A stretch of 50,195 nucleotides of DNA from Liolophura sinensis (taxonomy: Eukaryota > Mollusca > Polyplacophora > Chitonida > Chitonidae). Where the stretch lies: contig NW_027018262.1 in assembly GCF_032854445.1 (NCBI RefSeq), forward strand, positions 1-50,195, read 5' to 3'. Positions 1 to 13,400 of the stretch are shown here, piece by piece. Made by a program: the position numbers and the translations under genes. How positions within the stretch are numbered: the first letter of the stretch is position 1; every line of letters starts with the position of its first letter. The notes beneath the pieces are model-generated. The model had not been told where the DNA came from, searched no databases, and saw only the letters and a list, made by a program, of their open reading frames with translations.

Positions 1-363
1 TTTATGTACAAATGGTGTGGTTTTTCTACACGTAGATAAAGACATTGAGATTGTCTTGGACTGAGAAGTAAGACAATTGCTGGGTGAGTTAAATGGGCTT
101 AGCCCAAAGATTTTAGGTCTTCTGGGCTACCGAAGGGCACATAAACTTATAGTCAAAAGTTGAATATAGTAATGACCAGTCGCGATTGTACAGAGTACAG
201 TGTAGCCGATTTCAATTAACAAAAACACCAGGCAAAAATGCAAAAGTGCGAAAACTGTTCCAGTGCTGCTGGTAAGAGGCTAATCCGACGTATTTTGTGA
301 CGAGAATCGAATGGTGCAAAACCGCGTTGCTCTCCGACCAATACTTTTTGGCTGTAGTGACAA
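1..363 (+). repeat. Leading partial monomer (class N tail)
   Basis: The window opens inside a monomer. It carries the N-class marks GGACTGAGAAG and ATTTTAGGTCT, and the AACAAAAACACCAGG variant also seen near 14750, 19690 and 23535. Several 1-bp differences from the array consensus occur here, including CATAAACTTATAG at about 140 and GAGAATCGAATG at about 301, where one A is gained and one lost. Confidence 0.9.
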
Positions 364-3300
364 TTGATGATCATTTATGTCCATAATCACGTGCCCAGCA
401 ACGGCTCTTACTCCATGGAAACCAGGGGAAATTTGCAATTTTTCAACACAGCTGCCGATGCCTGGCTCAATTCCGCATCTTTTGGCCTCTTACTGAAGTT
501 GGTCAGTGTTCAGTTGTACTTTTTACAGCAGACTGTATCAAGTACCTTGTGTTTCTCACGTACAAATGGTGTGGTTTTTCTACACGTAGATAAAGACATT
601 GAGATTGTCTTGCACTTAGAAGTAAGGCAATTGCTGGGTGAGTTAAATGGGCTTAGCCCAAAGATTTCAGGTCTTCTGGGCTACCGAAGGGCACATAACT
701 TATAGTCAAAAGTTGAATATAGTAATGACCAGTCGCGATTGTACAGAGTACAGTGTAGCCGATTTCAATTAACAAAAAGACCAGGCAAAAACGCAAAATT
801 GGAAAAATTGTTCAAGTGCTGCTGGTAAGAGGCTAATCCGACGTATTTTGTGACGACAAATCGAATGGTGCAACCGCGTTGCTCTCCGACCAATACTTTT
901 GCCTGTAGCGACAACTGAAATGATCATTTATTTCATAATCACGTGCACAGCAACGGTTCTTACTCCATGGAAACCAGGGAAATTTGCAATTTTTTAACAG
1001 CTGCCGATACCTGGCCCAATTCCGCATCTTTTGGCACCTTATAAATGTGGGTCAGTGTTTAGTTGTACTTTTTACAGCAGACTGTATCAAGTACCTTGTG
1101 TTTTTTATGTACAAATGGTGTGGTTTTTCTACACGTAGATAAAGACTTTGAGATTGTCCTTGCACTTAGAAAGTAAGGCAATTGCTGGGTGAGTTAAATG
1201 GGCTTAGCCAAAGATTTCAGATCTTCTGGGCTACCGAAGGGCACATAACTTATAGTCAAAAGTTGAATATAGTAATGACCAGTCGCGATTGTACAGAGTA
1301 CAGTGTAGCCGATTTCAATTAACAAAAAGACCAGGCAAAAATGCAAAAGTGGAAAAACTGTTCCAGTGCTGCTGGTAAGAGGCTAATCCGACGTATTTTG
1401 TGACGAGAAATCGAATGGTGCAATCCGCGTTGCTCTCCGACCAATACGTTTGGCTGTAGCGACAATTGAATGATCATTTATGTCATAATCACGTGCCCGG
1501 CAACGGCTCTTACTCCATTTAAACCAGGGAAATTTGCAATTTTTCAACAGCTGCCGATGCCTGGCTCAATTCCGCATCTTTTGGCACCTTATTCATGTGG
1601 GTCTGTGGTCAGTTGTACTTTTTACAGCAGACTGTATCAAGAACCTTGTGTTTTTCACGTACAAATGGTGTGGTTTTTCTACACGTAGATAAGGACATTG
1701 AGATTGTCTTGGACTTAGAAGTAAGGCAATTGCTGGGTGAGTTAAATGGGCTTGGCCCAAAGATTTCAGGTTTTCTGGGCTACCGAAGGGCACATAACTT
1801 GTTAGTCAAAAGTTGAATATAGTAATGACCAGTCGCGATTGTACAGAGTACAGTGTAGCCGATTTCAATTAACAAAAAGACCAGGCAAAAATGCAAAAGT
1901 GCGAAAACTGTTCCAGTGCTGCTGGTAAGAGGCTAATCCGACGTATTTTGTGACGAGAAATCGAATGGTGCAAACCGCCTTGCTCTCCGACCAATACTTT
2001 TGGCTGTAGTGACAATTGAATGATCATTTATGTCATAATCACGTGCCCAGCAACGGCTCTTACTCCATGGAAACCAGGGAAATTTGCAATTTTTCAACAG
2101 CTGCCGATGCCTGGCTCAATTCCGCATCTTTTGGCACCTTACTGAAGTGGGTCAGTGTTCAGTTGTACTTTTTACAGCAGACTGTATCAAGAACCTTGTG
2201 TTTTTTATGTACAAATGGTGTGGTTTTTCTACACGTAGATAAAGACATTGAGATTGTCTTGCACTTAGAAGTAAGACAATTGCTGGGTGAGTTAAATGGG
2301 CTTAGCCCAAAGATTTCAGGTCTTCTGGGCTACCGAAGGGCACATAACTTATAGTCAAAAGTTGAATATAGTAATGACCAGTCGCGATTGTACAGAGTAC
2401 AGTGTAGCCGATTTCAATTAACAAAAAGACCAGGCAAAAATGCAAAAGTGCGAAAACTGTTCCAGTGCTGCTGGTAAGAGGCTAATCCGACGTATTTTGT
2501 GACGAGAAATCGAATGGTGCAAACCGCGTTGCTCTCCGACCAATACTTTTGGCTGTAGTGACAATTGAATGATCATTTATGTCATAATCACGTGCCCAGC
2601 AAACGGCTCTTACTCCATGGAAACCAGGGAAATTTGCAATTTTTCAACAGCTGCCGATGCCTGGCTCAATTCCGCATCTTTTGGCACCTTACTGAAGTGG
2701 GTCAGTGTTCAGTTGTACTTTTTACAGCAGACTGTATCAAGAACCTTGGTGTTTCTCACGTACAAATGGTGTGGTTTTTCTACACGTAGATAAAGGACAT
2801 TGAGATTGTCTTGCACTTAGAAGTAAGACAATTGCTGGGTGAGTTAAATGGGCTTAGCCCAAAGATTTCAGGTCTTCTGGGCTACCGAAGGGCACATAAC
2901 TTATAGTCAAAAGTTGAATATAGTAATGACCAGTCGCGATTGTACAGAGTACAGTGTAGCCGATTTCAATTAACAAAAAGACCAGGCAAAAATGCAAAAG
3001 TGGAAAAACTGTTCCAGTGCTGCTGGTAAGAGGCCAATCCGACGTAATTTGTGACGAGAAATCGAATGGTGCAATCCGCGTTGCTCTCCGACCAATACGT
3101 TTGGCTGTAGCGACAATTGAATGATCATTTATGTCATAATCACGTGCCCAGCAACGGCTCTTACTCCATGGAAAACCAGGGAAATTGGCAATTTTTCAAC
3201 AGCTGCCGATGCCTGGCTCAATTCCGCATCTTTTGGCACCTGATTCAATGAGGGTCTGTGGTCAGTTGTACTTTTTACAGCAGACTGTATCAAGTACCTT

Positions 3301-4765
3301 GTGTTTCTCACGTACAAATGGTGTGGTTTTTCTACACGTAGATAAAGACATTGAGATTGTCTTGGACTTAGAAGTAAGACAATTGCTGGGTGAGTTAAAT
3401 GGGCTTGGCCCAAAGATTTCAGGTCTTCTGGGCTACCGAAGGGCACATAACTTATAGTCAAAAGTTGAATATAGTAATGACCAGTCGCGATTGTACAGAG
3501 TACAGTGTAGCCGATTTCAATTAACAAAAAGACCAGGCAAAAATGCAAAAGTGCGAAAACTGTTCCAGTGCTGCTGGTAAGAGGCTAATCCGACGTATTT
3601 TGTGACGAGAAATCGAATGGTGCAAACCGCGTTGCTCTCCGACCAATACTTTTGGCTGTAGTGACAATTGAATGATCATTTATGTCATAATCACGTGCCC
3701 AGCAACGGCTCTTACTCCATGGAAACCAGGGAAATTTGCAATTTTTCAACAGCTGCCGATGCCTGGCTCAATTCCGCATCTTTTGGCACCTTACTGAAGT
3801 GGGTCAGTGTTCAGTTGTACTTTTTACAGCAGACTGTATCAAGAACCTTGTGTTTCTCACGTACAAATGGTGTGGTTTTTCTACACGTAGATAAAGACAT
3901 TGAGATTGTCTTGCACTTAGAAGTAAGGCAATTGCTGGGTGAGTTAAATGGGCTTAGCCCAAAGATTTGACGTCTTCTGGGCTACCGAAGGGCACATAAC
4001 TTTATAGTCAAAAGTTGAATATAGTAATGACCAGTCGCGATTGTACAGAGTACAGTGTAGCCGATTTCAATAACAAAAAGACCAGGCAAAAATGCAAAAG
4101 TGCGAAAACTGTTCCAGTGCTGCTGGTAAGAGGCTAATCCGACGTATTTTGTGACGAGAAATCGAATGGTGCAAACCGCGTTGCTCTCCGACCAATACGT
4201 TTGGCTGTAGTGACAATTGAATGATCATTTATGTCATAATCACGTGCCCAGCAACGGCTCTTACTCCATGGAAACCAGGGAAATTTGCAATTTTTCAACA
4301 GCTGCCGATACCTGGCCCAATTCCGCATCTTTTGGCACCTTATAAATGTGGGTCAGTGTTTAGTTGTACTTTTTACAGCAGACTGTATCAAGTACCTTGT
4401 GTTTTTTATGTACAAATGGTGTGGTTTTTCTACACGTAGATAAAGACATTGAGATTGTCTTGCACTTAGAAGTAAGGCAATTGCTGGGTGAGTTAAATGG
4501 GCTTAGCCCAAAGATTTCAGATCTTCTGGGCTACCGAAGGGCACATAACTTATAGTCAAAAGTTGAATATAGTAATGACCAGTCGCGATTGTACAGAGTA
4601 CAGTGTAGCCGATTTCAATTAACAGAAAGACCAGGCAAAAACGCAAAATTGGAAAAATTCTTCCAGTGCTGCTGGTAAGAGGCTAATCCGACGTATTTTG
4701 TGACGACAAATCGAATGGTGCAAACCGCGTTGCTCTCCGACCAATACTTTTGCCTGTAGCGACAA
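364..4765 (+). repeat. Mixed-class monomer block with length-variable copies
   Basis: Eight monomers start at 364 (L), 915 (K), 1466 (F), 2016 (L), 2565 (L), 3117 (F-like), 3668 (L) and 4217 (K). Spacing ranges from 549 to 552 bp, unlike the rigid 549 bp of the central array. The cause is many 1- to 2-bp indels, for example GTCCATAATC and CCAGGGGAAA in the first copy, GTCCTTGC and TAGAAAGTAAG in the second, and CAGCAAACGG and ATAAAGGACA in the fifth. The copy at 1466 carries CCATTTAAACC, shared with copies at 17637 and 22029, so it belongs to the same lineage as those higher-order units. Confidence 0.9.
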
Positions 4766-4833
4766 TTGAATGATCATTTATGTCATAATCACGTGCACAG
4801 CAACGGCTCTTACTCCATGGAAACCAGGGAAAT

Positions 4834-7477
4834 TGGCAATTTTTCAACAGCTGCCGATACCTGGCTCAATTCCGCATCTTTTGGCACCTTATAACTGTGG
4901 GTCTGTGGTCAGTTGTACTTTTTACAGCAGACTGTATCAAGTACCTTGTGTTTTTTATGTACAAATGGTGTGGTTTTTCTACACGTAGATAAAGACATTG
5001 AGATTGTCTTGGACTGAGAAGTAAGACAATTGCTGGGTGAGTTAAATGGGCTTAGCCCAAAGATTTGACGTCTTCTGGGCTACCGAAGGGCACATAACTT
5101 ATAGTCAAAAGTTGAATATAGTAATGACCAGTCGCGATTGTACAGAGTACAGTGTAGCCGATTTCAATTAACAAAAAGACCAGGCAAAAATGCAAAAGTG
5201 GAAAAACTGTTCCAGTGCTGCTGGTAAGAGGCTAATCCGACGTATTTTGTGACGAGAAATCGAATGGTGCAAACCGCGTTGCTCTCCGACCAATACTTTT
5301 GGCTGTAGTGACAATTGAATGATCATTTATGTCATAATCACGTGCCCAGCAACGGCTCTTACTCCATGGAAACCAGGGAAATTTTCCATTTTTTTAACAG
5401 ATGCCGATGCCTGGCTCAATTCCGCATCTTTTGGCACCTTACTGAAGTGGGTCAGTGTTCAGTGGTACTTTTTACAGCAGACTGTATCAAGAACCTTGTG
5501 TTTTTCACGTACAAATGGTGTGGTTTTTCTACACGTAGATAAAGACATTGAGATTGTCTTGCACTTAGAAGTAAGACAATTGCTGGGTGAGTTAAATGGG
5601 CTTAGCCCAAAGATTTCAGGTCTTCTGGGCTACCGAAGGGCACATAACTTATAGTCAAAAGTTGAATATAGTAATGACCAGTCGCGATTGTACAGAGTAC
5701 AGTGTAGCCGATTTCAATTAACAAAAAGACCAGGCAAAAATGCAAAAGTGGAAAAACTGTTCCAGTGCTGCTGGTAAGAGGCTAATCCGACGTATTTTGT
5801 GACGAGAAATCGAATGGTGCAATCCGCGTTGCTCTCCGACCAATACGTTTGGCTGTAGCGACAATTGAATGATTATTTATGTCAAAATCACGTGCCCGGC
5901 AACGGCTCTTACTCCATGGAAACCAGGGAAATTTGCAATTTTTCAACAGCTGCCGATGCCTGGCTCAATTCCGCATCTTTTGGCACCTTATTCATGTGGG
6001 TCTGTGGTCAGTTGTACTTTTTTCAGCAGACTGTATCAAGTACCTTGTGTTTTTCACGTACAAATGGTGTGGTTTTTCTACACGTAGATAAAGACATTGA
6101 GATTGTCTTGGACTTAGAAGTAAGACAATTGCTGGGTGAGTTAAATGGGCTTGGCCCAAAGATTTCAGGTCTTCTGGGCTACCGAAGGGCACATAACTTA
6201 TAGTCAAAAGTTGAATATAGTAATGACCAGTCGCGATTGTACAGAGTACAGTGTAGCCGATTTCAATTAACAAAAAGACCAGGCAAAAATGCAAAAGTGC
6301 GAAAACTGTTCCAGTGCTGCTGGTAAGAGGCTAATCCGACGTATTTTGTGACGAGAAATCGAATGGTGCAAACCGCGTTGCTCTCCGACTAATACTTTTG
6401 GCTGTAGTGACAATTGAATGATCATTTATGTCATAATCACGTGCCCAGCAACGGCTCTTACTCCATGGAAACCAGGGAAATTTGCAATTTTTCAACAGCT
6501 GCCGATGCCTGGCTCAATTCCGCATCTTTTGGCACCTTACTGAAGTGGGTCAGTGTTCAGTTGTACTTTTTACAGCAGACTGTATCAAGAACCTTGTGTT
6601 TCTCACGTACAAATGGTGTGGTTTTTCTACACGTCGATAAAGACATTGAGATTGTCTTGCACTTAGAAGTAAGACAATTGCTGGGTGAGTTAAATGGGCT
6701 TAGCCCAAAGATTTCAGGTCTTCTGGGCTACCGAAGGGCACATAACTTATAGTCAAAAGTTGAATATAGTAATGACCAGTCGCGATTGTACAGAGTACAG
6801 TGTAGCCGATTTCAATTAACAAAAAGACCAGGCAAAAATGCAAAAGTGGAAAAACTGTTCCAGTGCTGCTGGTAAGAGGCCAATCCGACGTATTTTGTGA
6901 CGAGAAATCGAATGGTGCAATCCGCGTTGCTCTCCGACCAATACGTTTGGCTGTAGCGACAATTGAATGATCATTTATGTCATAATCACGTGCCCAGCAA
7001 CGGCTCTTACTCCATGGAAACCAGGGAAATTGGCAATTTTTCAACAGCTGCCGATGCCTGGCTCAATTCCGCATCTTTTGGCACCTTATTCATGTGGGTC
7101 TGTGGTCAGTTGTACTTTTTACAGCAGACTGTATCAAGTACCTTGTGTTTCTCACGTACAAATGGTGTGGTTTTTCTACACGTAGATAAAGACATTGAGA
7201 TTGTCTTGGACTTAGAAGTAAGACAATTGCTGGGTGAGTTAAATGGGCTTGGCCCAAAGATTTCAGGTCTTCTGGGCTACCGAAGGGCACATAACTTATA
7301 GTCAAAAGTTGAATATAGTAATGACCAGTCGCGATTGTACAGAGTACAGTGTAGCCGATTTCAATTAACAAAAAGACCAGGCAAAAATGCAAAAGTGCGA
7401 AAACTGTTCCAGTGCTGCTGGTAAGAGGCTAATCCGACGTATTTTGTGACGAGAAATCGAATGGTGCAAACCGCGTT
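4834..7477 (+). repeat. Five-monomer duplicated segment, copy A
   Basis: The monomers involved start at 4766 (N), 5315 (L), 5865 (F), 6414 (L) and 6963 (F). From about 4834 the sequence matches copy B at 7822-10465 with a constant offset of 2988 bp. Private variants are shared, such as TTTTCCATTTTTTTAAC (about 5380 and 8368), GATTATTTATGTCAAAATC (about 5872 and 8860), CTTTTTTCAGCAG (about 6017 and 9005) and ACGTCGATAAAG (about 6632 and 9620). By eye I see only a few substitutions: G/T near 5463/8451, T/C near 6390/9378 and CC/TT near 7060/10048. This is therefore a recent duplication. Confidence 0.88.
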
Positions 7478-7719
7478 TGTTTAAATGGGCTTGGCCCAAA
7501 GATTTCAGGTCTTCTGGGCTACCGAAGGGCACATAACTTATAGTCAAAAGTTGAATATAGTAATGACCAGTCGCGATTGTACAGAGTACAGTGTAGCCGA
7601 TTTCAATTAACAAAAAGACCAGGCAAAAATGCAAAAGTGCGAAAACTGTTCCAGTGCTGCTGGTAAGAGGCTAATCCGACGTATTTTGTGACGAGAAATC
7701 GAATGGTGCAAACCGCGTT
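7478..7719 (+). repeat. Partial monomer: 242-bp local tandem duplication with filler bases
   Basis: The monomer starting at 6963 proceeds normally to the CCGCGTT ending at 7477. Three extra bases (TGT, 7478-7480) follow, and the sequence then returns to TTAAATGGGCTTGG at 7481, a second copy of 7239-7477. It runs on through 7719 and resumes with GCTCTCCG. The distance to the next monomer start is therefore 791 bp (6963 to 7754), that is 549 + 242. This is the only place in the window where a monomer tail of this size is repeated. The second structure of the 2988-bp duplication starts just downstream, so both may stem from one event. Confidence 0.92.
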
Positions 7720-7821
7720 GCTCTCCGACCAATACTTTTGGCTGTAGTGACAATTGAATGATCATTTATGTCATAATCACGTGCCCAGCAACGGCTCTTA
7801 CTCCATGGAAACCAGGGAAAT

Positions 7822-10465
7822 TTGCAATTTTTCAACAGCTGCCGATACCTGGCTCAATTCCGCATCTTTTGGCACCTTATAACTGTGGGTCTGTGGTCAG
7901 TTGTACTTTTTACAGCAGACTGTATCAAGTACCTTGTGTTTTTTATGTACAAATGGTGTGGTTTTTCTACACGTAGATAAAGACATTGAGATTGTCTTGG
8001 ACTGAGAAGTAAGACAATTGCTGGGTGAGTTAAATGGGCTTAGCCCAAAGATTTGACGTCTTCTGGGCTACCGAAGGGCACATAACTTATAGTCAAAAGT
8101 TGAATATAGTAATGACCAGTCGCGATTGTACAGAGTACAGTGTAGCCGATTTCAATTAACAAAAAGACCAGGCAAAAATGCAAAAGTGGAAAAACTGTTC
8201 CAGTGCTGCTGGTAAGAGGCTAATCCGACGTATTTTGTGACGAGAAATCGAATGGTGCAAACCGCGTTGCTCTCCGACCAATACTTTTGGCTGTAGTGAC
8301 AATTGAATGATCATTTATGTCATAATCACGTGCCCAGCAACGGCTCTTACTCCATGGAAACCAGGGAAATTTTCCATTTTTTTAACAGATGCCGATGCCT
8401 GGCTCAATTCCGCATCTTTTGGCACCTTACTGAAGTGGGTCAGTGTTCAGTTGTACTTTTTACAGCAGACTGTATCAAGAACCTTGTGTTTTTCACGTAC
8501 AAATGGTGTGGTTTTTCTACACGTAGATAAAGACATTGAGATTGTCTTGCACTTAGAAGTAAGACAATTGCTGGGTGAGTTAAATGGGCTTAGCCCAAAG
8601 ATTTCAGGTCTTCTGGGCTACCGAAGGGCACATAACTTATAGTCAAAAGTTGAATATAGTAATGACCAGTCGCGATTGTACAGAGTACAGTGTAGCCGAT
8701 TTCAATTAACAAAAAGACCAGGCAAAAATGCAAAAGTGGAAAAACTGTTCCAGTGCTGCTGGTAAGAGGCTAATCCGACGTATTTTGTGACGAGAAATCG
8801 AATGGTGCAATCCGCGTTGCTCTCCGACCAATACGTTTGGCTGTAGCGACAATTGAATGATTATTTATGTCAAAATCACGTGCCCGGCAACGGCTCTTAC
8901 TCCATGGAAACCAGGGAAATTTGCAATTTTTCAACAGCTGCCGATGCCTGGCTCAATTCCGCATCTTTTGGCACCTTATTCATGTGGGTCTGTGGTCAGT
9001 TGTACTTTTTTCAGCAGACTGTATCAAGTACCTTGTGTTTTTCACGTACAAATGGTGTGGTTTTTCTACACGTAGATAAAGACATTGAGATTGTCTTGGA
9101 CTTAGAAGTAAGACAATTGCTGGGTGAGTTAAATGGGCTTGGCCCAAAGATTTCAGGTCTTCTGGGCTACCGAAGGGCACATAACTTATAGTCAAAAGTT
9201 GAATATAGTAATGACCAGTCGCGATTGTACAGAGTACAGTGTAGCCGATTTCAATTAACAAAAAGACCAGGCAAAAATGCAAAAGTGCGAAAACTGTTCC
9301 AGTGCTGCTGGTAAGAGGCTAATCCGACGTATTTTGTGACGAGAAATCGAATGGTGCAAACCGCGTTGCTCTCCGACCAATACTTTTGGCTGTAGTGACA
9401 ATTGAATGATCATTTATGTCATAATCACGTGCCCAGCAACGGCTCTTACTCCATGGAAACCAGGGAAATTTGCAATTTTTCAACAGCTGCCGATGCCTGG
9501 CTCAATTCCGCATCTTTTGGCACCTTACTGAAGTGGGTCAGTGTTCAGTTGTACTTTTTACAGCAGACTGTATCAAGAACCTTGTGTTTCTCACGTACAA
9601 ATGGTGTGGTTTTTCTACACGTCGATAAAGACATTGAGATTGTCTTGCACTTAGAAGTAAGACAATTGCTGGGTGAGTTAAATGGGCTTAGCCCAAAGAT
9701 TTCAGGTCTTCTGGGCTACCGAAGGGCACATAACTTATAGTCAAAAGTTGAATATAGTAATGACCAGTCGCGATTGTACAGAGTACAGTGTAGCCGATTT
9801 CAATTAACAAAAAGACCAGGCAAAAATGCAAAAGTGGAAAAACTGTTCCAGTGCTGCTGGTAAGAGGCCAATCCGACGTATTTTGTGACGAGAAATCGAA
9901 TGGTGCAATCCGCGTTGCTCTCCGACCAATACGTTTGGCTGTAGCGACAATTGAATGATCATTTATGTCATAATCACGTGCCCAGCAACGGCTCTTACTC
10001 CATGGAAACCAGGGAAATTGGCAATTTTTCAACAGCTGCCGATGCCTGGCTCAATTTTGCATCTTTTGGCACCTTATTCATGTGGGTCTGTGGTCAGTTG
10101 TACTTTTTACAGCAGACTGTATCAAGTACCTTGTGTTTCTCACGTACAAATGGTGTGGTTTTTCTACACGTAGATAAAGACATTGAGATTGTCTTGGACT
10201 TAGAAGTAAGACAATTGCTGGGTGAGTTAAATGGGCTTGGCCCAAAGATTTCAGGTCTTCTGGGCTACCGAAGGGCACATAACTTATAGTCAAAAGTTGA
10301 ATATAGTAATGACCAGTCGCGATTGTACAGAGTACAGTGTAGCCGATTTCAATTAACAAAAAGACCAGGCAAAAATGCAAAAGTGCGAAAACTGTTCCAG
10401 TGCTGCTGGTAAGAGGCTAATCCGACGTATTTTGTGACGAGAAATCGAATGGTGCAAACCGCGTT
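7822..10465 (+). repeat. Five-monomer duplicated segment, copy B
   Basis: Monomers start at 7754 (N), 8303 (L), 8853 (F), 9402 (L) and 9951 (F) and mirror copy A at 4834-7477. Upstream of about 7822 the first monomer resembles an L or F head (ACGTGCCCAGC, GAAATTTGC), whereas its counterpart at 4766 has ACGTGCACAGC and GAAATTGGC. Homology to copy A therefore begins inside that monomer. At the far end, copy A runs into the 242-bp rearrangement while copy B continues as a normal monomer. Confidence 0.88.
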
Positions 10466-10499
10466 GCTCTCCGACCAATACTTTTGGCTGTAGTGACAA

Positions 10500-13400
10500 T
10501 TGAATGATCATTTATGTCATAATCACGTGCCCAGCAACGGCTCTTACTCCATGGAAACCAGGGAAATTTGCAATTTTTCAACAGATGCCGATGCCTGGCT
10601 CAATTCCGCATCTTTTGGCACCTTACTGAAGTGAGTCAGTGTTCAGTTGTACTTTTTACAGCAGACTGTATCAAGAACCTTGTGTTTTTCACGTACAAAT
10701 GGTGTGGTTTTTCTACACGTAGATAAAGACATTGAGATTGTCTTGCACTTAGAAGTAAGGCAATTGCTGGGTGAGTTAAATGGGCTTAGCCCAAAGATTT
10801 GACGTCTTCTGGGCTACCGAAGGGCACATAACTTATAGTCAAAAGTTGAATATAGTAATGACCAGTCGCGATTGTACAGAGTACAGTGTAGCCGATTTCA
10901 ATTAACAAAAAGACCAGGCAAAAACGCAAAATTGGAAAAATTCTTCCAGTGCTGCTGGTAAGAGGCTAATCCGACGTATTTTGTGACGACAAATCGAATG
11001 GTGCAAACCGCGTTGCTCTCCGACCAATACTTTTGCCTGTAGCGACAACTGAATGATCATTTATGTCATAATCACGTGCACAGCAACGGCTCTTACTCCA
11101 TGGAAACCAGGGAAATTGGCAATTTTTCAACAGCTGCCGATACCTGGCCCAATTCCGCATCTTTTGGCACCTTATAAATGTGGGTCAGTGTTTAGTTGTA
11201 CTTTTTACAGCAGACTGTATCAAGTACCTTGTGTTTTTTATGTACAAATGGTGTGGTTTTTCTACACGTAGATAAAGACATTGAGATTGTCTTGCACTTA
11301 GAAGTAAGGCAATTGCTGGGTGAGTTAAATGGGCTTAGCCCAAAGATTTCAGATCTTCTGGGCTACCGAATGGCACATAACTTATAGTCAAAAGTTGAAT
11401 ATAGTAATAACCAGTCGCGATTGTACAGAGTACAGTGTAGCCGATTTCAATTAACAAAAAGACCAGGTGAAAATGCAAAAGTGGAAAAACTGTTCCAGTG
11501 CTGCTGGTAAGAGGCTAATCCGACGTATTTTGTGACGAGAAATCGAATGGTGCAAACCGCGTTGCTCTCCGACCAATACTTTTGGCTGTAGTGACAATTG
11601 AATGATCATTTATGTCATAATCACGTGCACAGCAACGGCTCTTACTCCATGGAAACCAGGGAAATTTGCAATTTTTCAACAGATGCCGATGCCTGGCTCA
11701 ATTCCGCATCTTTTGGCACCTTACTGAAGTGAGTCAGTGTTCAGTTGTACTTTTTACAGCAGACTGTATCAAGAACCTTTTGTTTTTCACGTACAAATGG
11801 TGTGGTTTTTCTACACGTAGATAAAGACATTGAGATTGTCTTGCACTTAGAAGTAAGACAATTGCTGGGTGAGTTAAATGGGCTTAGCCCAAAGATTTCA
11901 GGTCTTCTGGGCTACCGAAGGGCACATAACTTATAGTCAAAAGTTGAATATAGTAATGACCAGTCGCGATTGTACAGAGTACAGTGTAGCCGATTTCAAT
12001 TAACAAAAAGACCAGGCAAAAATGCAAAAGTGGAAAAACTGTTCCAGTGCTGCTGGTAAGAGGCTAATCCGACGTATTTTGTGACGAGAAATCGAATGGT
12101 GCAATCCGCGTTGCTCTCCGACCAATACGTTTGGCTGTAGCGACAATTGAATGATCATTTATGTCATAATCACGTGCCCGGCAACGGCTCTTACTCCATG
12201 GAAACCAGGGAAATTGGCAATTTTTCAACAGCTGCCGATACCTGGCCCAATTCCGCATCTTTTGGCACCTTATAAATGTGGGTCTGTGTTTAGTTGTACT
12301 TTTTACAGCAGACTGTATCAAGTACCTCGTGTTTTTTATGTACAAATGGTGTGGTTTTTCTACACGTAGATAAAGACATTGAGATTGTCTTGGACTTAGA
12401 AGTAAGACAATTGCTGGGTGAGTTAAATGGGCTTAGCCCAAAGATTTGACGTCTTCTGGGCTACCGAAGGGCACATAACTTATAGTCAAAAGTTGAATAT
12501 AGTAATGACCAGTCGCGATTGTACAGAGTACAGTGTAGCCGATTTCAATTAACAAAAAGACCAGGCAAAAATGCAAAAGTGGAAAAACTGTTCCAGTGCT
12601 GCTGGTAAGAGGCTAATCCGACGTATTTTGTGACGAGAAATCGAATGGTGCAATCCGCGTTGCTCTCCGACCAATACGTTTGGCTGTAGCGACAATTGAA
12701 TGATCATTTATGTCATAATCACGTGCCCAGCAACGGCTCTTACTCCATGGAAACCAGGGAAATTGGCAATTTTTCAACAGCTGCCGATGCCTGGCTCAAT
12801 TCCGCATCTTTTGGCACCTTATTCATGTGGGTCTGTGGTCAGTTGTACTTTTTACAGCAGACTGTATCAAGTACCTTGTGTTTCTCACGTACAAATGGTG
12901 TGGTTTTTCTACACGTAGATAAAGACATTGAGATTGTCTTGCACTTAGAAGTAAGACAATTGCTGGGTGAGTTAAATGGGCTTGGCCCAAAGATTTTAGG
13001 TCTTCTGGGCTACCGAAGGGCACATAACTTATAGTCAAAAGTTGAATATAGTAATGACCAGTCGCGATTGTACAGAGTACAGTGTACCCGATTTCAATTA
13101 ACAAAAAGACCAGGCAAAAATGCAAAAGTGCGAAAACTGTTCCAGTGCTGCTGGTAAGAGGCTAATCCGACGTATTTTGTGACGACAAATCGAATGGTGC
13201 AAACCGCGTTGCTCTCCGACCAATACGTTTGGCTGTAGTGACAATTGAATGATCATTTATGTCATAATCACGTGCCCAGCAACGGCTCTTACTCCATGGA
13301 AACCAGGGAAATTTGCAATTTTTCAACAGCTGCCGATGCCTGGCTCAATTCCGCATCTTTTGGCACCTTACTGAAGTGGGTCAGTGTTCAGTTGTACTTT

